Shown here: in pieces, positions 1 to 10,300 of the stretch
How the letters are laid out: every line of letters begins with the position of its first letter
Position numbering within the stretch: the stretch's first letter is position 1
Source of the DNA: Romanomermis culicivorax
Lineage: Eukaryota; Nematoda; Enoplea; Mermithida; Mermithidae
Assembly: GCA_963922205.1 (NCBI GenBank)
Contig: CAWUHX010000544.1
Span: forward strand, 1-64,000
Direction: 5' to 3'
DNA: 64,000 bases
The notes under the pieces: model-generated
Database searches by the model: none
What the model saw: only the letters and a program-made list of their open reading frames with translations
Told to the model about the DNA's origin: nothing
Translations under genes and position numbers: made by a program

Positions 1-339
1 ATCCTCATATGCTTCTATAGAATAATTTGAAGTAGTTGGGAAAATCTGTCAAGCCAGTGTGCAGACTTGTAATCTATCGCTAGGGTTTTTTAAAAGAATT
101 AAATATTGAGGGTTTATCCTACTTGTACGCATTCCATCAAAAAATGCGTTTTGAACTATATGTATAATTGATAGATTCCAGTGATAGGATCCTTTGGTAA
201 AAAGTTGAGTTAAACGTTGATCATTCTTCATCTCTCGCATCATATCACCCATAATTAATAGTTTAGGTGTATCTTTACTTTTTTGAAGTTCGTCCAAGTC
301 ATGTGAACCTTGAATGAATTCTGTAACGCCCAGATTCTA
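1..339 (-). pseudogene. Polinton/Maverick-type packaging ATPase, C-terminal segment (broken)
   Basis: Read on the minus strand, this part holds the Walker B half of the FtsK/HerA/A32-like DNA-packaging ATPase found in Polinton/Maverick elements and their viral relatives. Visible are a hydrophobic strand ending in an acidic residue (LLIMGDMM), a FTKGSYHWN stretch, a VQNAFF stretch and a LKNPSDR stretch, all in the family's order. In the element this enzyme would pump DNA into a capsid. An in-frame TGA lies at 49-51; family-like residues continue beyond it to the window edge, so the gene runs off the left end. The N-terminal half lies at 1203-1427, displaced by an insertion. Family assignment is from remembered motif order, not a search. 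Confidence 0.6.
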
Positions 340-1205
340 ATGGTACTTTACTTGATCTTGGAACGATCTACGATGGTTCGCAGTCCACAAGGACAGTGGT
401 AATAACGAAAGATTACGATAATATAATGACAAAATAAGAATGAACGCTAGGTCCACGATTGCTTTGTCATCGACAAAATACGATTACGCTTGCTTCACAA
501 TAAAGCACGAATCTCGCTTTAGAACACTTTCTAAAAATCTCGCATAAGAAGAACACAATTTCATAAAATCTGATGGAATCACACTTTTCTTCTCTTTAAA
601 TACTGCTTCTTTTAGCCACTCCCTTGGCTCGCCGGAGGTCTGTTTCCAAAAATCTTCTTCCGGCAATCACTGCTTCTTGCTTCTTCCGCTTTGCTTGTTT
701 AGTCACACCTTCCAATGCTTTCCTGGTACCATATGCTTTTAGGCTTCTCTTATGCTTGCTTCCTACAGTGGACTTAACCACGCCTCTGTATTTCAGTGTA
801 TGCTTCTATATCTATTTCTTCTGTGTATACATGTTTTTGTAGGAACCATCGCTACTGTTCCACTTGAGATGAGACTGGTGTCTGGTGGGGCTTCTACTTT
901 TTACTGTGTGCAGGTGTGTTTACGATTTTTATGGGGAATTAATGTAGCCGTGGAGTGTGTACTTTCGTGTAGATTTTAGGATGTGCAAATTAATTAGAGC
1001 ATCTTAATTGGGTCAATAACGGCTACTAGGGTGTGGGATGATCAAAATAAAGTACTCCCCATAAATTTATAGGAATATTTGGGTGTGAATTCGAGACACC
1101 CTTGAGACGATAGATTATGAAATGAATTTATTTTTAATAAAGGAATATCACATAGTGTACTATATGTATTTACATTAATGCGTTAGCATGTACGTTACAA
1201 TTCTA
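340..1205. mobile_element. 866-bp insertion splitting the Polinton-type ATPase
   Basis: ATTCTA occurs at 334-339 and again at 1200-1205. Removing the sequence between them rejoins the two ATPase halves in the same reading frame, with a TAG at the junction. This fits an insertion with a 6-bp target duplication. The insert has no clear terminal inverted repeats. On the minus strand (about 484-781) it has short lysine/arginine-rich reading frames in two overlapping frames that I do not recognise. An intron was considered, but the splice phases do not match. Confidence 0.4.
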
Positions 1206-1427
1206 CATAAAAAATTTTTGAACTAATCCATCGTAAGCTTCTTGCCATTCGGGATAACACCAATAAATTTTCACAGGAGCTGGGTGAATCATTTCTTTAG
1301 CAAAAATTACAAGTTTTTTAACAAATTGTGTTTTTCCTGATTTTGTTGGAGCAGAAACTATGCAGTTAAATGGATGTTTCCATATATAAAACTCATCAAG
1401 ATCTGACATCTTCCAAGAAAAAACCAA
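1203..1427 (-). pseudogene. Polinton/Maverick-type packaging ATPase, N-terminal segment (broken)
   Basis: This 74-codon minus-strand segment carries the P-loop half of the packaging ATPase. A beta strand leads into a Walker A-like IVSAPTKSGKTQFV (usual pattern GxTxSGKT, here with an Ala in place of the first Gly). A PVKIYWCYPEWQ stretch follows, which in this family precedes the segment leading to Walker B. It ends at a TAG at the edge of the 866-bp insertion. No capsid, protease or polymerase B gene of a Polinton is visible nearby, so this is a relic. Family confidence comes from the combined order of motifs across both halves. Confidence 0.6.
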
Positions 1428-1559
1428 CCACTTTTTTACTTGGGCACTTTTTCAAAATGATTTTATTCCATTGAGATGCTATTTATAATTACCAAAATTT
1501 CAATACAGTAAAACATGAATAGTTGGACAAAACAAAATACAGTGAAGCTAACTTCCATG

Positions 1560-2360
1560 AAGCATTAAACATGCATCTTTTTCCTTTTTTTCCACTACAT
1601 ATGCTCTTTTTTCTTTGTCCACCACATGTTCTCTTTAGATCGATTTTTGTTTTTCATATATTACCTTCTCAGGTCTTTTTCTTTTTTCTAGACAGCTAAC
1701 AGTTGTCCAGGGTCATGGGTTAGATAAAATTATTTTGTAATATAAGCAAAGAACACATTAGATTTTTGAAAAGTCATTCAGTAGCATTTTTCCTTTGTCA
1801 AGTACAGGTGCTTTCTTTCTTCACTGCTGTCTAATGTTCTCTTTTTAGATCAATAACATTTTTCCTGTAGGTCTTCTCTTTATTTCCATTAGGTATGCTC
1901 CTTTTCCTTTGTCCACTACACCATCTCTTTCGGATCTATGTATAATCTTTTCTGCATGTCCCTTCTCTATGCCAACTGCGTGTGCTCTTTTCCCTTGTTC
2001 ACTTTTGTTCCAAATTGATTTTGGTTTTCACCTTACCTTTTTTCTTTTGTACACTATATGCACCCTACGTCCACTTTTTCCAGATCGATTTTTGGTTTTT
2101 TTACCTTACCTTTCTTACCTTCATGCACTGCATGGGTACTGTATTTCCAGTTTTTTCCATCACCTTTGTGCACTACATGGCACTGTATTTCCAGTTTTTT
2201 CCAAATCAATTTTTTCCCTTACTTTTTTGTGCTGTACATGCATGCTGTATGTCAATTTTTTGTTCCACATCTATTTTCGTTTTCCATTTTTTGTTCCACA
2301 TCGAATTTTCATTTTCCATTTTTCATTGCACATCGATTTTCCTTTTCCACCTACAGTAAC
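1560..2360. repeat. degenerate T/C-rich minisatellite, about 70-85 bp period
   Basis: A strongly pyrimidine-rich stretch repeats a loose unit: a (G/A)ATCGATTTTTG-like block, a CTTACCTTT block and a TTTGTCCACTACATATGCTC-like block. GATC-type anchors lie near 1638, 1848, 1928, 2083 and 2192, so copies are divergent. Long open frames across it (1909-2376 and overlapping ones) are low-complexity Phe/Leu/Cys translations in several frames and are not called as genes. Confidence 0.5.
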
Positions 2361-2495
2361 AGGTCTATTACCCTAACTCCACTATTACCATAATCGAAAT
2401 ATTACCTTAATTCTACTATTACGGTAACTCTAGAACCTGTATGCTTAACCATACCACCTATAAATCGACAAAAAATCGAGCGTATATGTTTATTA

Positions 2496-2539
2496 TACCA
2501 CCTATAAATTGGCCAAAAATGACAAATTATAGGTGGTAG
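2496..2539. repeat. short inverted repeat (hairpin)
   Basis: TACCACCTATAAATT at 2496-2510 faces AATTATAGGTGGTA at 2525-2539, a 14/15 match around a 14-base loop. Further half copies of ACCATACCACC(T/C)AT lie at about 2450 and 2565, so this looks like the remains of a short inverted-repeat element. Confidence 0.55.
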
Positions 2540-2639
2540 ACAAAAGATAGTGATATGCTTAACCATACCACCCATCCGGGCTGGTGTTACTACTTAGGTG
2601 AAAGTGCTCGGGTTGCCTCTATTTAGCATTTTTTTAAAT

Positions 2640-3625
2640 TTTTGCTTCTAATTTTTGACTCTTCAAACTTTCTTGCAGAGTGTAAAATGTTTTCTTGGGA
2701 TACAATTAATACGTCAGACTATAGTCTGTTAGTTATTTGATAATTCTACAGTATAGGAAATTAATATATCACAAGGGATAGACAGGGGCCACCTGGCAAA
2801 TACAATGATTTCTATGAAATTTTCATGAGTATGCCTCTTCAGAGCTGTGCAACTCCCAAAACGGTACAAAAATTTTCATGAAAATTTAATCAATGCAGTA
2901 AAAATGCATGAGCTACAATATAAAAAAAAACAAATTCTGCTGCTTCCGATCGGAAAGTGCTCGGTAGTGCCCATAAATAAATTTTTTTCAATTTTGACAG
3001 CTCGTTTTTGACACTTTAAATTCTAATAAAAAGTGTAATATGCAATAATTTATTGTAAATGTTACATCAGAAGAGCTTATTCTCTGTTTTATAAAATGAA
3101 TATTCATTCATCAAATAAGATCATTTAACTTTGAACACGAATAGAGTTTTTCCTTCTAAAAGATCAAACCCGAAAGCTATAGTCCGTATTTCTTGAAATT
3201 TTTCTAAATAATAAAAGTGGAAAGCAAGTAGTATTTCAGATTTTCACGATTTTCTGATAAACAACATATCATATAGGACTGAAAATTTGTGAGCGTACTG
3301 GCCTAAACTTCAACAATTTTTCGAGCAAAAAATTATAGAATAAAATTACTGTAAACGATTTTGATAACAATACTCATTTGTGTCATTTTTCTATTTGGAA
3401 GCATTTTATAAAAAACAGACTATATTACAAAGTTTTATATTTTTGCAATTTTCTACTGAACCCCAAGTCATATGCTGAACTAACTTCAGAACGAATCCAA
3501 CAAACCTCATCAAATAATTTTTGTGCCAAGAATGGCACAATAAAAGTAGTGCTAACGACTTTTAATACCGTCGTATTTTTTTGTTATTTTTAAATTTAGA
3601 AGCATTTCCAAGAACACTACAATAT
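2640..3625. repeat. dispersed repeat with roughly 30-bp AGTCTGTTTTTCTTGAAATGCTT modules
   Basis: Modules related to ATAGTCTGTTTTTCTTGAAA, or their reverse complement, occur near 3178-3225, 3386-3425 and 3597-3615. They are followed by an A/T-rich stretch containing GTGGAAAGCAAGTA and GGACTGAAAATTTGTGAGC. The same modules recur near 39900-40080, 40575-40615, 40919-40975, 41015-41170 and 59697-59750, in both orientations. No coding potential. Confidence 0.5.
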
Positions 3626-3678
3626 GCATACGCTTTATATGATCATGCACTTGCAAAAATCCTTTTACAGTTTTCTGC

Positions 3679-3849
3679 TGTAACGTTAGTCACCGGGTGG
3701 TAGCGGTGCGCTACCACCACCTGAATCACCTGTGCGGGTGCAGCAGTGCCCGTCACATATCCAAGTGTAGGGCCGTGACTTGTGCGTGAAACATCGAGTC
3801 TGGGGGTTCAGAGGAAAACGCACGATGGCAGCGTGTGCGCATTGTGACG
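3679..3849 (-). mobile_element. solo LTR of the miniature (TRIM-like) LTR family
   Basis: About 171 bp beginning TGTAACGTTAGTCAC match, in reverse complement, the two LTRs of the miniature element at 40099-40556. Shared blocks include the GGTGGTAGCG/CTACCACC hairpin, GTGACTTGTGCGTGAAAC and CGATGGCAGCGTGTGCGCA. The flanks CTGC (3675-3678) and CTAC (3850-3853) are a plausible worn 4-bp duplication. Confidence 0.6.
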
Positions 3850-4369
3850 CTACCGTGATCGCATAGAAGTTTAATAATTAGTTAACTATAAAGCCGTATG
3901 ATACTGTAATATTCTTCAGAGCTTGTTGTTCAGTATTCATCTTCTTCCTATTCCTGCACATCATTCCTATTTTTTTTAGTTATTTCGAGATTTTTTCAAG
4001 CTATTTCCGATTTTAATGTCAGGAATCTACATTCTCAGCAGAAAGTCGAAATTGACATGCACTTTCAGAACTTCGCTTTAGACACGCATAATAAATTTAT
4101 TGATCAAGGAACAGAAGAGGGAGCTTTTTATGTTGCAGTATAATGGTGTCAGAGTATTGCCCTAGCTATTTGTACTTTAGGAATTTGGTGTGCATAATGC
4201 TCCGTGTGTAGATAAAAATTGAGCGATATACTTTTTTACTGTATTCGAAGCTCTGGATTTATCGTATTAATTCACAAAATTAAGGGACCACGACCAACCA
4301 TCATTCAAACCATCAAACCAACAGTTTCTGGCTGCGCGGTGCGGCAAAACATCAATCTCCCGTTCCGCC

Positions 4370-4393
4370 GACCCTGTTTCAGAGGAATCAAAA
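4370..4393 (+). promoter_or_regulatory. probable trans-splice (or 5'UTR intron) acceptor before DNAJC21
   Basis: A pyrimidine-containing tract ending CTGTTTCAG (AG at 4381-4382) lies 11 bases before the ATG at 4394. In nematodes such a site so close to the start is typical of spliced-leader addition. An ordinary 5'UTR intron would look the same. No upstream exon is recognisable. Confidence 0.4.
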
Positions 4394-7300
4394 ATGCGTT
4401 GTCATTACGAAGTTTTAGAGATTGAAAGGACTGCCACTGATGATGAAATAAAGAAGGCGTACAGGAAATTGGCGCTAAAATGGCATCCAGGTATGCGCTA
4501 TTCTTTTCGTACGGTCTTTTTCGCCATTTGAGGAAAACATTTCCAATTCAAATAATCGATGGTTCTGGTAACTAATATATATACACCCAGGCCTGTACAG
4601 CCATACCTGTGCACCGTTTCCTCGAAGATTTTTTCACATGAGAACCGGACCCAAAATTTTTTTTCTCATTTTCCAAAAATTTTCCTCGTTTTTAAAAACG
4701 CTTTTTTATGCGTTTTAGCAGCATACCTAAGCATTTTATTGTGTTAGGAGTCAGAAACCTGCAAAAATGAGAAAAAATTGAGAAAATTCTAGTTATATTA
4801 GCCAAAATGTGCTCATGAAGAATATATTGGTGTTACAGGAGCGGGTGAAGCATGTTAACGAATAACGATAGAGTTCTCAGGAATTTATCCGCTATTAACA
4901 TTTATATGGCTCTCATTAGAATCATCTAATTTTATTTAGTTCTTGGTCCGGCGCGTAGCGCCGAAAAATTTTTGGATTTTCACTTTCTAAAACGCTGGAA
5001 ATTGAACCTTCACAACGTTGGGAAATAAATTAAAATCCGGCTGATGAAGTATAATTTGTTTCCCATTCCGGCGCGCAGCGCCGGAAAAATTTTTCAGTTT
5101 TATATTCTAAAACGCTGGAAAATAAATCTCTCCAACAGATATTCGTAAACAGAAGTCTAAAATCGCAGTATAGAATGATGTCTTCAATTTCCATCTTCAA
5201 TAAACGCAAAAGTTCAGGTTGCAGACGTTTAAAAAATTCCAAACATCGAGAGAAAAAATTGAGAGAATTGATGAAAAATCTCAATTTTGGGCGACATAAT
5301 GGACTGTTGACGATTTGAAAATGAAACGAGCCAACTTGATTGATAGAAACTGTTGAGCATTAAATAGTAAGTCGAAGTAGATATTCTAACGGCCGCGCCT
5401 GATAGAAAATAGTTATTATTATACCCATGACCGGCGCGAAGCGCCGGAAAATTTTGGGATTTACCTTTTCAAGTCCACCAAAACGCATCTTTTCGGTTTT
5501 GAATTCCCCAAAATTTTTTCCACAATGAGAACCATTCCCAAAATTTATTTCCACTTCGAAATTTTTTTCCTCGAACGACCACATTTGAGGAAAAAAACCG
5601 TGCCTGTAAGACCTCCGACCAGTTGGGAGGGGGAGGGAGTAAATCCGAAATTTGGGGGGAGAAGTCGAAAAAGTCGAAATTTTTTTAAAAAAGACCAAAA
5701 AACATACACTTTTTTGCAAATTTTTTTAATTTTTTCCAAACTGGGGGGGGGGTTGGATATATGGTTGGCCAAGTTGGGGGGGGGGGTCCCCCAACCCCCC
5801 AAGTACAGGTATGTGTAGAGCATACCTGTAAGAGGTCCGACCAGTTGGGGGGGGGGTAAATCCGAAATTTGGGAGGAGGGGGTCGAAAAAAGTCGAAAAT
5901 TTTTCTCAAAAAGGCCAAAAGGCATACACTTTTTTGTAAATTTTTTTTATTTTTTCCAAACTTGGGGGGGGGGTGGGGGGTTGGGTATATGGTTGGTCAA
6001 GTTGGAGGGATCCCCCCTAACCCCCCCCCCCCAATTACAGGTATGCTGTACAGGGTTTTTTTGCACACAGCAACCATTCGGGCTGTGCAACCAAATTTTT
6101 TCGGCCAAGTTGCACAGTGCTACTTGAGGCCTGACTACTCTTTTGATTAGGTGATTGGGTTTTCTGTCCGGAGATGCATTTTCATGCGTTCTAAAATGGG
6201 AAGAAGTGAAAACTTTCCGATTCATTTATGATTTTTTGTATTATTCTAGTGCGCGATTATAAAAGGTCACTCTAGTTAGTGCTTATAGGTTCTAATTATC
6301 AACATATTATGGACGAACGTTCGATCCTGTAGTGTTTATCACACCTTCCGCGACCGAATAGGTGACCCCAAAAGTTCGGGGCCCCATAACTTAGGATATG
6401 TAAGGTATCAAAGTAAAACTTTGGCATTATTCGTTCCAGACCTATATGGGAGCATCTGGTGAAAATTTCATGCATTTTTGAGATGGTCGAGTGGGGACCA
6501 TTAAACTACTTGACATGGAATTACCCAATTAGAAAATGAAACGAGCTGACTCGATTGATAGAAACTGTTGAACATTTATTATTAAGTAGAGGTAGATATG
6601 CTAACGGTGGCGCCTGATAGAAAATAGTGATAATTACCTATGACCGGCGCGAAGCGCCTGAAAATTTTGAGATTTCGACCTTTGAAAGTCCACCGGAACG
6701 CATCTTTTGGGCTTTGCATTCCCCAAAATTTTTTCCACAATGAGAATCACCCTCAAAATTTCTTTCGTCATTTTCAATTTTTTTTACTCAAAAGACCCTA
6801 TTTGAGGAAAAAACGGTGAGGCACACATTTTTTGCCTTCAGGCCATACCCGTATTCAGGATTAAAAAAGGGGAAGATTTTCCTAAATTTTTTTAGAATTT
6901 ACTGAATAAAAAGAAAATCATTCTTGCTGTAAAGACGACTAATTTTCAGTTAGTTTATGTGTGCTTAGATTAGTGGCTAAATTCTATGTTTGACGAAAAG
7001 AATGTAAATATAATAGTTTAATTTCGAAATTGTGATGTATAAGTAGAATGATATTGCTGAAAGTTTTAATCTAAAAAAATTTAGGATGAAATTTCCCCCT
7101 AAATTTTTTACGGTATATACACGAGCCTGCTTCAGGCCTGCATACACTGATGAGTGTCCAGAAGATCGACTTATGTGAAAAAACGATTTTGGAAAAGAAC
7201 CAAAAAACGAGAAATTTCCATTTTTTTCAAACCGAAAAACCAAAATCTTGCCAACCTTGATAATATCTGTGTTAAAGTCTTTGACAATATTCAAACAGAA

Positions 7301-10300
7301 AATATTTTCAGCGTATTTAAAAGTCCTTTTTACTATTTGCCTCGAAGATTTTCTCCACATGAGAACCTTATCCAATTTCTTTCCGCATTTTCCGAAAATA
7401 TTTGACATCTAAAAAATGTTTCTATCATGGCCACAACTCACAACTATACATTTTAGGAACTCAGTCAATTGTAATAATGCTCCTAAAGTCAACAATTCAT
7501 AAAAATAAGGAGAAAACAGAAAATTTTTGTCATGACAGCCAAATTGTGCTCTTAAAAGACAATCGACGCTATACAATAGTTGATCATCATAATTATAAAG
7601 AGAAATCTTATCTGAACATATTCCCAGAAATTATTATCCGGCGCAGAAAAGTTTTTAGTAATTTCTGCACGATGCAGACAGAAACCCTGTCTGATACAGG
7701 GTTCTTATCCGCATAGTGCAGTTTTTTTTCAGCCGTGCGGAACATTTTTTGGGCGTTTATACTGTTGGCGTAATGAGAAAACGCATTTTGGTGCAATTTA
7801 GGAGGCCAAAATTTCAATTTTTTGGCGTTGCGCGCTGGTCTTGACTATAATCGTCATTGTTTTCTATCAGGCGCGGCCGTTAACATACCTATTAACTTAC
7901 TAATTTCAACAGTTTCTATGAAATGGATTATCTCACCTTTTTTCATTCGTTAAAAGTCGCTATTTTGCCGAAAATTGAGATTATTCATCAATCCATTTTG
8001 GCTCCTTAAATTTTGATTTATATATTTATAGTTTAGTGGATTATAGTTATTTTTCATTCAATTTTAGATTCAAAGTCATAGGAAATTCAGAATTTTCCGG
8101 CGCATCGCTCCGGATTTCATCCTGTAATTCTTTGGATCACCGTTTTTTTCCTCGGAGATTTTTTTCACATTTTTCTCACCAGACCCAAAATTTTTTCCTC
8201 ATTTTCCAAAAAATTTCCACATTTTTAAAAACGTTTGTAATGTAGCTACGGATGCTTTTTTATGCATTTTAGGAGCATACCTAAGCATTTTTATGTTTTT
8301 GAAGCAATGTTTTTTTTTGCACCGGGCTTTCTGCACAGTGCAGAAAAGCCAAAAAAAAGTTTCTGCGGTTTTCTCCTGTTACCACTGACTTTTCCCCAGG
8401 TCTTTTCCCCAAATAGGGGAAGGGGTCAAAATTTGTTCCCCATTTTTCCGAAATCGTTTCTCGCTTAAAATGCTCATTACACGCTTTATTTATGTATTTT
8501 TGAGCTTTTTCCAACCTTTTGCTGTTTTTTAGAGCCGTTAATTCATCAAAATTGAGGAAACATTTAAAATTTTTGGTTTGATCGAAGTCTAATCTATAAG
8601 AATTGCGGAACAAATTTTCCTGCAAACTATCCAAGAGCATAATGACTTTGAATTACATGAGAAATCGACGGTTAAGTCCTCTATGATGACAAGTGAGAGC
8701 CCAAAAAAGATACTAATGTTTCCGGCGCGAAGCGCCGGCAAAATTTTTTGGGTATTGAAATTTTGCGACGCTAGAAAATTAATTTTCCGAACATTTTTTT
8801 CAAGAATTAGATTCGAATTTTCTGTTCAAAAGTCGTAATTTCTAGAATTTTATATTTGAAAAATTTAAAAACCGGTAATTTATTAGCAACTCTCACGAAC
8901 TTGACCGAAAAGATATGAGTAAGAAGAGTAAAAATTTCAGAAAACTATTTACATGAAGCTTTTAGATTGATTTTACGTTAAGAAAGGAATGATCGCTTCA
9001 AAAGTTTAGAGACTTGACGTATTGATCTTTCTCAAAAATGTGTCAAGGAAAAAATGCGAATCTTAATTAGATATCAAAATTAAATATTGAAGATTACCAA
9101 TTAAAACATGAGATAATATGTTTAAGATCTATTAAAGATTAAATGATAGGTGAAGGTAGACATGTTACTGTTAGAAGCCGCGCATGAGCTAGGAAATAAA
9201 TAATAATGATTATCAAAGTTATAACCGGCGCGAATCGCCGGATAATTTTGAGGTTATGACCTTCGATTCGAAAATGCACCAAAATGCATCTTCTCTGTAT
9301 CCGATGTGAGCAAACACATGAATCAAAAAATTCTGCACCAGTGCAGAAAAAAACACTGTTTTGGAGTCAGAAACCTGCAAAAATGAGAAAATTCTCGTTA
9401 GGTTAGTCAAAATGAGCTGATGAAGAATATATTAGTGTTCTACAAGAGCAGAGAAAGCTTGTTAACGATGGAGTTCTCATGAATTTATCTGCTATTAACA
9501 TTTCTGTGGTTCCGATTAAAATTATCCAATTTTATTTAGTTCTTAGTCCGGTGCGGAGCGCCGAAATTTTTTTTTGATTTTCACTTTCTAAAACGCTGGA
9601 AAATGAATCTTCTTACCGTTGAGAAATAAATGAAAATCAAACTGATGAAGTATCATTTGTCCCCCATTCCGGCGCCGAGCGCCGGAAAAATTTTCGAGTT
9701 TTTACATTCCAAAACCGTGGAAAAATAAACGCAAAAGTTCATGTTGCAAATGCTTGAAAAATTTTAAGCATCGAGAGAAACAAATGAGAGAAATGATGAA
9801 AAATCTATATTTTCGGCGAAATACTGACTGTAAGCGATTAGAAAATGAAACGAGCTAAGTCGATTGATAGAAACAGTTGAACATTAATTAGTGGAAGTAG
9901 ATATGCTAACGGAGGCGACTAATAGAAAAAAGTGATTATCAGAGGTCCTCAAGGTCAGATTTTTCAGGTAGGGGTAAAGTTGAAAATTTGCGTGGGTAGT
10001 GTAGCTACTAAACAGTTTATTTTGCTTGGAAAGAAGAATCACTAAACATTTCATTTTGTCTGGAAAGAAGGCAACCAGTGATCAATTTTTAGGACTTGAG
10101 GTAGGGGTAATACCCCCCTCATACCCCTCCCTATGGGGCGGTATGGTGATTATTATACCGATGATCGGCGCGAAGCGCCAGAAAATTTTGAGATTTTGAC
10201 TGTTTAAAGTCCACTAAAACGCATTTTTCGGTTTTGAATTCCACAGAACAAAATTTTTTCCACAATAAGGACACCACCCAAAATTATTTTCCCCGTATCC

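Noticed and set aside
1909-2393. Three overlapping plus-strand ORFs of 111-155 codons
   Set aside because: All three frames give Phe/Leu/Cys/Ser-rich low-complexity protein from a pyrimidine-rich degenerate repeat; none has domain-like sequence.
5525-6225. Overlapping ORFs with proline-rich protein
   Set aside because: Translations of G/C homopolymer runs in poly-G MITEs, open in several frames on both strands.
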